64,000 nucleotides of DNA from assembly GCA_963575645.1 (NCBI GenBank), contig OY754466.1:15726001-15790000 (forward strand), written 5' to 3'. The notes under the pieces are model-generated. The model saw nothing but the letters and a program-made list of their open reading frames with translations. It made no database searches and was not told where the DNA came from. Source of the stretch: Xanthostigma xanthostigma (Eukaryota; Arthropoda; Insecta; Raphidioptera; Raphidiidae). Below are positions 57,068-64,000 of this stretch, piece by piece (position 1 is the stretch's first letter; each line of letters starts with the position of its first letter). A program made the translations under genes and the position numbers.

Positions 57068-57730
57068 ATATCATTAATATGACAATACAGCTCTGCTCCA
57101 GACTAATTATGGTTCTATTCTGTATTATATTTTTTATTACTCATGCGGGAAAAGTGGTATCTTTACGCATGCTGTTATGGTTGAAAAGTAGCTATTGTCA
57201 TTTGCGTGCGGAAACTTTATTAGTCGCATTGAAATTATTGTTTGCCGCACGCAAATTCAGAGAAAAAAACAAAATAATAACGTTGTTAATGTCAAATAAA
57301 CAAACTGTCATTTGAAGCAGATTTGAGGTAAAAATTTTCGATTATGGACTTTTATTCTTGACAATTTTAAGAATTTTAACTGAATTTTCAACTTTTTATG
57401 ATTTAATTTTAATTTTTATTACTTCTAATTTCTTTTTTTAACTTGTAATAAAATTTTAATTTAATTTAATTCATAATAAAAAATAGTATGTGCAACTCGT
57501 GCGGCATTGTCGCACTAGTTGCATAATATACTATTACAGCACACTCTCACTTTACCTTATGTAATGTCAAATTTGTTAGAAAGTGACAAAACTTTAACAA
57601 CACACACATTGTTCATAGAGAATAGCACCATAAGGCCTAGCACACATGAAGAAATTGTAAACGCGCGTTGGGCCAACGCGCGTTGAACGCCTCTCATATA
57701 AACTAGGCCTAATTGTGATAGTATTCTGTA
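57068..57730. other. Gene-free stretch with a CpG palindrome
   Basis: 57340-57450 resembles 3650-3780. At 57660-57684 there is a 25-bp CpG-rich palindrome, aacgcgcgttgg and its inverse around a single G. The 84-codon frame at 57061 has no recognisable motif. Confidence 0.45.
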
Positions 57731-58379
57731 TAGGGATGAGATTATTAGCTACTTTCAAGTAACAGGTACTTTGGCGACTGCGACTTCCAAATACCTGTGA
57801 TTTTTAACTGCGACCCGTGATCGCTGGTAACCAATGCGCATGCAGTGCAGATAATATATAAGCGACCAGCGTTCGCCGATCACTTGCACGTGCAGAGCAG
57901 AGATGTTAATATATTGATTTCAGCGAACAGTGATCACAGGTAAAATATCGTTCGGTGCTAAAACAGCCCATGCACAATATTATTACGTATTAGTATAACA
58001 TTACACCTAAAAAATGCATGTAATGATGCATTATTGAAAGGTACGACTAAGTTATAAGTATATAAAGTACATATTTTACATTAGTGATCACATTTCTTTA
58101 TTAAAATGGGTAATACCTTTAGTTAAAAAAAATTTCCCCGTAAGTTTTATAAATTATACTGGGTCCCTTTCAACAATAAGCAATTCAGTGATAATAAAAT
58201 ATATACATATAACGAAATTGATATAAATAATTTATTGAAATAAATAAAAAATGTGACGATTATTTTTTCGCTATAGCCGCTGGTTGGTAACAGGTAGCTA
58301 CTCTGAAGTCACTGCAGTGAACCGTGAAATCCAAATATTAGCGACTAAGTAACAGGTAGTGAAATATCACTCATCTCTA
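57731..58379. mobile_element. hAT-like element with perfect 8-bp target duplication
   Basis: 649 bp with ends tagggatgag and ctcatctcta, flanked by attctgta at 57723-57730 and 58380-58387. Subterminal ggtaacaggtagctact-like words occur at both ends, and there is an internal TATA-like atatataagcg near 57855. No transposase. Confidence 0.8.
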
Positions 58380-58387
58380 ATTCTGTA

Positions 58388-59081
58388 TGATGAACGTTAC
58401 AGCACTGTACAATTTCTGTCCCACTATACCTTACGTAATGTCAATGTTGTTAGAAAGTGACAAAAGTTTAACAGCAATTTTATTTCCAACTCTAGAATAG
58501 CGCCACGAGTTTCAATCTACGATCTATTTGACTTACAGCGCACAGGCACGCTATCAAATATCAACTACGGAACAATTAATATTCATGTCGTAAAGCAAAA
58601 TATCACTTTTAGATTCCATAGTTGAGAACAAACATAAATCATTTCTTGTAAGCATCATGTCTGACCAAAAGTATATATGTATTTTACATATGATAAAACA
58701 GTATATTATATTATATCCTTAATAGTACATCTACAAACACTGGAAAAAATCAGACCACTTTTTTCACACTATAGTTTCTTAAGGTGTCCTCAAGAAAATC
58801 TCCTTCCCCCCTCACCAATAAGGCCCGGATGTAGCGGACCTTGAAGGAACAATAATCATGTGTTCTGAATTATGAGCTTTTTTATCAACTTTGCGATTGG
58901 ATACATAAAATTAAGGCGAATAAAATTATCAAAAACATTATTTTTGTCGGATTTCTTGTTCTGTAAGATTTTCAGTGTTTAGTTTTTTGTCTTGGCTCAA
59001 ATATAGACTATCCGGATGCTAGTTAAAAATAACTGGCATCTTATGATGAAAAAGTGTTTTGGTACACTGTTGATATAGGCG
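58388..59081. other. Gene-free stretch
   Basis: 58400-58490 repeats phrases from 57545-57600 (ttacgtaatgtcaa, agaaagtgacaaaa). Nothing else is supported. Confidence 0.4.
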
Positions 59082-60419
59082 GGGAGCCGGTAACAGTAAA
59101 ACTGCACTTATACGGATTCTGAAATGTAGCATAGGAATGAAAAGTATTTAATCATAGGTACAACATAGGCCCGGTGTGCCAGGGTTTATCCTGGCAGAAA
59201 TATTTTTTTTAATTTTTATTTTTTTTAATAATCATAAGTAATTTGCACTTTTAAGGAAATTAATTCCTCAAAGACCATTTTATTGCAAATTTTATGTATT
59301 TTCAAAAAAAAAAAAAATGGTGTGCCAAGGTTTATCCTGGCAGAAAAGTCTGTCACACCACTTTATATATTATAGTCTTCACAGGGAGTGACTACACTGC
59401 AGCGTTCGTACGTAAAGGCAAAATAAAGGCGTATAATCTTTTAACTCAAAGTGAAGAATACCAACATGTTTTTCAGCATCTCACAGATCCAGACGATATT
59501 TATAATAAAGAAATAAAGAAAAAACAGATATACTACAAAAATTTACTAATGAACTTTATAAAGTCAATAATAACAGTGTTAATAAGGCGAGATTCGAATT
59601 ATTTATAAAATTTTTCGCTAGTGCCATCAACAATGATAGATTTTATCAGGGCATGATACACTTTAATTCCAGCAATATTCCTCCCTGTTGGAAATCATTA
59701 TCACAAAAAATTTTAAGAACAACGTTTATAAATGCAATGTGGCAAAATGCGACCGAACAATCGTGCATTACATTAGACCCGACAGCGTGTGGTTGGCAAC
59801 TTAGTGAGAAAAATAAACTAGAACCATTATGGTATATTGCCAAGGTAGCTACTCTTACTGTTGAAGAAATTGTTCAAAATTGCCAGGATGAAGAGAAAAA
59901 TGAGGAGGACGATCTAGAATCTCAACGAAGTAAATATTATGAATGTGATGATATAGATGATTTTGACTAATTGTAATAATATATGATGTTTGTATGTAGC
60001 TTAATCGTATGATCTTTATTTTTTATTTCTCTCTTTCCTGCATTTATTAAATAATTAATGTATAAACATTGACAAAATTATGAATAAATGGAATGCTGCA
60101 TTTTATAAATAAATAATGTTTTCCAGCAATACATTTAAATCAATGACCTTTACTTTCCTTCCTGGTATTAGTTTTTAGGGTTGAAGCTATAATATGTAAA
60201 GTGGTGTGACAGACTTTTCTGCCAGGATAAACCTTGGCACACCAATTTTTTTTGAAAATACATAAAATTTGCAATAAAATGGTCTTTGAAAAATTAATTT
60301 CCTTAAAAGTGCAAATTACTTATGATTATTAAAAAAATAAAAATTTATAAAAAATATTTCTGCCAGGATAAACCTTGGCACACATCCGTATAAGTGCAGT
60401 TTTACTGTTACCGGCTCCC
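59082..60419 (+). mobile_element. Transposon with nested inverted repeats and a broken ORF
   Basis: Perfect 35-bp terminal inverted repeats start gggagccggtaacagtaaaa (59082-59116 and 60385-60419). A second inverted pair of about 200 bp lies inside (about 59175-59376 and 60184-60384), beginning gtgtgccagggtttatcctg. The left side has about 58 extra bases between the two repeats. The core encodes a broken protein. No target duplication is evident. Superfamily not assigned. Confidence 0.8.
59381..59970 (+). pseudogene. Transposon-borne ORF, frameshifted
   Basis: The first frame gives FTGSDYTAAFVRKGKIKAY and stops at 59608. From about 59530 the next frame reads on as LQKFTNELYK, SVNKARFELF, PPCWKSLSQ and AACGWQ-like residues, then an acidic tail ending DDIDDFD at 59970. 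The switch falls in a poly-A stretch near 59510-59530. The G-D-x-T-x-A-F-x-K-G-K and PPC...A-W patterns resemble an uncharacterised protein family common in animal transposons; I cannot name it. The N-terminal part of the family is missing. Confidence 0.6.
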
Positions 60420-61225
60420 GGACTAATACCCTAAATAATGTTTTCGGACTTGTAACCATGACAAGGGGTTGCGGTGTCATTTCCATTTTCGGAAAAAGTT
60501 ACCTCTACTATGTGAAAAAAATCCGGGCTGATTTTTTTCACCTCAAAATATTTGGCACCTGGTCTAATATGATGACGCACTAGTGTTGTAATGAAAACAA
60601 AACGTAATCACGCTATAGCAATTCCATAGAATATTTTTTGTTCTTGATAAAAAGTGAACCGTCAAAAATTTTGAAAATGGAGTGAAAAGCAATTATTTTA
60701 TTGGAGGTACGTGCAAAAAATATAGCACTATATATCATGGGCGGAATGGTAATATTCACTACCATTTTTTGTGTCCTATAACCTTCGCGCAAAAGTGCTG
60801 TGTTGTATAAAAAAAGCTGCATCAAAATCGGTCCATTCACTGAAGAATCCAAATATTGTACATACTCCTTTTTCTGTGGGTCATTTTAACAGCGAGAAAT
60901 ATAGTTCTATTTTATGCATTCTCGATATAATTTCGCTCCCGGAAGTGCATATCTTACATGCATATGGAACTAGAACATAGAACTCTCGACAATAAATATG
61001 ATCTCAGTGCATGGCACAATGGGACGTGGTTGATTGAGATTACAAGCTATCCGACAAAAGTTGCACAGTGAAATCAATACTATAACACCGTATCGACTCT
61101 CTGTGAATGGCTACAATTTCGATTTCTTGCAAATTTTTGCAAGGCATTTTGATCTACATGCGAAAAGTTATTCTCAGAATGTTTGTATTTATGATGAAGG
61201 ATGGTTTTGGTTGAGATTCATAAAT
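60420..61225. other. Gene-free stretch
   Basis: No supported feature. Frames at 60613-60852 and 60771-60980 overlap on opposite strands and show no motif. Confidence 0.35.
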
Positions 61226-61253
61226 AAATAAGCTTTACCAATGTTTCGCTAGT

Positions 61254-61292
61254 GGCCAACGTTTCGAAAAATTTATTTTCATCTTCAGGGCC
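61254..61292 (-). ncRNA. Hammerhead ribozyme-like core in the Penelope-like terminus
   Basis: Minus strand: GGCC, CUGAAGA, U, stem II GAAAA-UAAAU-UUUUC, GAA, palindromic ACGU stem III, H17=U, GGCC. Stem I is four perfect G-C pairs and stem II five pairs. The same extra U follows the first box as in the fold-back elements. Penelope-like elements are known to encode minimal type I hammerheads, which makes this the best-supported example in the window. Confidence 0.65.
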
Positions 61293-61666
61293 TATGAACA
61301 TGTATATATGTTTATAATTTAGATCATAATATTATATCTAACAGTTACAATAAGTTTTTCCATTAGAACTACTATATAAATCTATTACATACCTCAAGCT
61401 GGTCGAAAGGTGGTAAATTGTTAAAACAACATACATGATCATATTCTTATAGGTTAAAAAAATTAATATGAACATCTTATTATAAAAAACTATTAAAATT
61501 ATTAAATTTTTTAAAAAAATGTCACGCAGTAAAAATTTTATTGAAATATTTGTCTTGACAATATATAGCCAAAAAGCACTTTTTGTGGACTGATATTTGA
61601 TACTGATCAATTTTTGATTAAAACATTGTCTCCAGATGGCCGGTGCTGATTGCTTGTTATGTATTG

Positions 61667-62047
61667 TCAAATTTTGTTAATTATCGTGCCATATATATGA
61701 TTTAACCCTTCTATGTCCGATCTTTTGTTTATGCTGTTAGTATTTTTTTTTATGTAAATCATTTCTAAAAATAATCTTTTTGATAGATTGGATTCTTTGT
61801 GTAGAATAGATGGTTCGTTAAAGTTGAAATTATGGTCATTGGTGATAGAGTGGTGTACTAGGGCTGAAGTATTATTTATGTCATTGTCTGTTCGTATAAT
61901 TTTTTTTACATCATTTTTATGTTGGTATATGCGATTTTTTAAATACTGCGACGTTTGACCTACATATAATATGGCATTACAATTATTACATTGTAAACTG
62001 TATACTAAATTGGAATCCAACAGTTTGTATTTATATTTTTGTACCAC
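61667..62047 (-). CDS. GIY-YIG endonuclease domain of a Penelope-like element
   Basis: 126 codons. Y16 (VYSLQC), Y28-V29-G30 (YVGQT), R39 and H43 (LKNRIYQH) form the GIY-YIG core. C20-x2-C23 between the two motifs, together with later histidines (VHHS, NDHNF), matches the zinc-binding insertion typical of Penelope-like endonucleases. E95 lies in RLFLEMIYIKK. In these elements the domain sits at the C-terminus of the reverse transcriptase and nicks target DNA. Here it begins with a chance ATG, and there is no reverse transcriptase upstream, so it is a 5'-truncated remnant with an intact C-terminus. Confidence 0.78.
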   Translation of the reverse strand: MVQKYKYKLLDSNLVYSLQCNNCNAILYVGQTSQYLKNRIYQHKNDVKKIIRTDNDINNTSALVHHSITNDHNFNFNEPSILHKESNLSKRLFLEMIYIKKNTNSINKRSDIEGLNHIYGTIINKI

Positions 62048-62600
62048 GGTCTCGAGAACGGTTGGACCGACTAAAAGCAGATTTTTTATCAGACTAAGCC
62101 CGGGCTAAAGTAAAGTTTTTATCAAAACTAATGATATCTGTAACTAATATTATTTTTAACAAGAATTTTTTCAAAATTTTAATTTGAACGAGCCAGTTGT
62201 GAAGTACATACAGTGTACGGAACGACTTATAACGTTTGGCCGCGTACTTCAATAAATTTATCATTGTCACAAAAGAATCCGACACATGGATTATTTCGAT
62301 CTTGAAGATAGTCTTTTAGCTTAGCGAAGCCATCTATTTCTCGCGACCGGCTACGTGCTGGATTTATACATTAATCCACCAATAGAGAAGACGCTCTTCT
62401 ATTATCTCCCTCACCTTACATAGACTACACAATATTTCCGTGTTATCCGGTGAACACTACTACAAAAAATGTCTAGGAAAAAACTCGCGCGACACTATTT
62501 TTTTTCTACTAACTTTTTAATATCAACAGTTATTTTTGGTCTCTAAACCAATCAGTGTAATTAGCCATAATTTGTTTTTTTACTTCCAAGATTACGCTTT
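62048..62600. other. Gene-free stretch
   Basis: A Helitron-like phrase (gaacggttggaccgac) lies near 62054. Nothing else is supported. Confidence 0.35.
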
Positions 62601-63040
62601 TACCATTCTAAAACCACAAGTGGGAATGGTACCTACTAATTTAGGTCAAAAATCACTTTTCAAAATTTTACAATATTTTTTTCGTTTTGAGGACCCCCGA
62701 ATTCAAAAAACATATTTTGGTAAAAGTCTGTTTGTACTATAGGTACAGGTCAAACGGATGCGCGGATTAATTCTAAATTTTGGGAGGATGTTTGTTATGC
62801 AAATATGAAGAGCTCTATTATTTTTGGGGGAAATGGTCGCGTGCGCAGAAGAGATATGTTATACCGTTGTTTTTCGTATAATAATGGTATAATTTTTATA
62901 ACGGTTTGTTATTCTATTAATTTTTACAAGAAAGTTTTGTAAAAAAAAATTTAAAAAAAATTGATATTTGTCATATTATAATATAGAAAATAAAATTTCT
63001 GTTAATGCGTGCGGTTGCATCGTTATCTATATAATATCTA
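62601..63040 (+). repeat. Family B repeat, copy 4
   Basis: Begins taccattctaaaaccacaag and runs through ggtcaaaaatcacttttcaa and atatgaagagc. It faces the next copy, forming a convergent inverted pair. Confidence 0.7.
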
Positions 63041-63455
63041 AAAAATCTGTAAAAATTAATCAAAGCATGCTTGTCAACTACTAAACTACTAAAATATTTC
63101 TGAAACAACAAAGTTTAGAATTTTTTTACAAAACTTTTTTATAAAAACAAACAGATAATAATAAACCGTTATGAAAAATATATCATTATTATATAATAAG
63201 CAACCTTATAGTATATATCTCTTTTGCGCACGCGTTGATCTTTTCCAAAAACAATAGGGCTCTTCATGGTTTCAATTCGCTCGTCAATTTGACCTGTGGC
63301 TGTACCGTGCTCACAGAAAAAAAGATTCACACACTTTTTCAAAAAAATATGTTTTTTTGGATTCGGATGACCTCAAAACAAAATATTGTAAAATTTTGAA
63401 AAATAAATTTTGACCTAAATTAGTACCATTCCCTAATTATGGTGTTAAAATGGTA
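63041..63455 (-). repeat. Family B repeat, copy 5
   Basis: Minus-strand copy ending tggtgttaaaatggta. With the previous copy it forms an inverted repeat of about 400-bp arms with almost no spacer. Confidence 0.7.
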
Positions 63456-63504
63456 AATAAATACATTGGAGACATCGTTATATAGAAGCTATGCGATAAT
63501 AAAA

Positions 63505-63710
63505 CGTTAAATCCGGGTTTGTTTTTTGCAAAAACGTTAGACACACTACCTGAGGATGTTTTTCGTCGGTGGAATGGTTCACAATAATCAAGCCCAGCTA
63601 CTTTTGCGAGTAAATGATGCACTGTTATACTTACTATAATAACGAGCTTATCTTTGAGGCTGTAGCGTCGACTCACCTGTAACAAAGAAAACAATTACTT
63701 TAGAAACAAT
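63505..63710 (-). repeat. Segment duplicated at 9.6-9.85 kb, with a putative exon
   Basis: Counterpart of 9642-9850. Similarity includes the splice-like signals, cagctacttttgcgagtaaa-type downstream sequence and acaattactttagaaacaat upstream. Confidence 0.55.
63635..63676 (-). CDS. Putative 42-nt internal exon (copy 2)
   Basis: Minus strand: ttctttgttacag, 42 nt, then GTAAGT. Encodes VSRRYSLKDKLVII in the open frame. Four codon differences from copy 1 and no indel. Function unknown. Confidence 0.35.
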
Positions 63711-64000
63711 TGTATCTCTGTTTGTTGGTTTTGAATTTGCACACATAAATGAAACAAAATTAAAATCAACGTTTCTCATGTATGATACAAAAATAGGCAA
63801 AAGAAAATCACAGTTTTGTCAGTTAAAAATTATTACACGTTCATTTCAAAACCGTAATTCTTAACATCTGTTGTGACATAATCTGATTCTAGTTTAGTAA
63901 ATAGCGGTTAAACGACGCCATTACGGTAAAACATTTGCCAATGAACGACGTTAGATTACAAATCTTAGACTAACGTCTGAATAGAAATTTTCAAATAAAT
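63711..64000. other. Gene-free AT-rich end of window
   Basis: Ends inside a ttcaaataaat-type repeat (the same words as 43648). No gene. Confidence 0.35.

Larger units (their letters stand above)
61226..62047 (-). mobile_element. Penelope-like retroelement, 3' end
   Basis: On the minus strand a GIY-YIG endonuclease ORF is followed by about 370 bp of AT-rich 3' sequence and a hammerhead-bearing terminus ending ctggtaaagcttattt-like. The order endonuclease, then hammerhead terminal repeat, is what Penelope-like elements show. The reverse transcriptase is absent: the element is 5'-truncated at about 62047. Confidence 0.75.

Noticed and set aside
61338..61670. 110-codon minus-strand frame downstream of the endonuclease
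   Set aside because: AT-rich, low-complexity translation lying in the 3' non-coding part of the Penelope-like element; no motif.

Overview
The window looks like nuclear DNA from an insect, most likely a moth or butterfly. It is strongly AT-rich, genes are sparse, and it is packed with non-autonomous transposons. Several short signatures are, to my knowledge, typical of Lepidoptera: copies of acggaaccctaaaaat, Helitron-like ends of the form TCTATACTAATA...CCGCTAA, and a tRNA-derived SINE with an (ATT)n tail. The species assignment is inference. The only credible host genes are three SINA/SIAH-like genes at 45.9-51.1 kb. One has a complete RING finger and two zinc fingers; the other two have lost the RING. 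All three start three bases after a polypyrimidine-AG, so each probably has an intron in its 5' UTR.

Layout. 0-17 kb is a mosaic of hAT-like MITEs, fold-back elements, a tRNA-derived SINE, several tRNA-like sequences, Helitron-like elements, a solo LTR and LINE scraps. 17.2-33.0 kb is one amplified locus: a large imperfect palindrome (arms about 17167-21054 and 22873-28990) followed by a further direct copy (28991-32999). Each macro-unit carries an array of a 120-bp satellite monomer, about 72 monomers in all, with tetrameric (480-bp) higher-order periodicity. 33-45 kb is mostly unannotated AT-rich DNA with scattered MITEs, including a piggyBac-like one with TTAA ends. 45-51 kb holds the SINA-like cluster with transposons between the genes. 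51-64 kb is again repeat-rich: a fold-back carrying a minisatellite, a SINE with a nested MITE, an element with a tRNA-like core, a 1.3-kb transposon with a broken ORF, and the end of a Penelope-like retroelement with a GIY-YIG endonuclease.

The most interesting signal is a set of hammerhead-ribozyme-like cores (CUGANGA, stem II, GAAA, a palindromic stem III, UH) in three element types. One is the Penelope-like terminus (61254-61292). The others are two fold-back elements carrying a core on each arm in opposite orientation (1073-1412, which has a 10-bp target duplication, and 46378-46610). Further points of interest are the giant palindrome with a precisely dated Helitron insertion, an element family carrying a different tRNA-like core in each copy, a transposon end abutting the splice acceptor of the RING-containing SINA-like gene, and a 42-nt putative exon found twice about 54 kb apart. 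Almost all other short ORFs look like chance.
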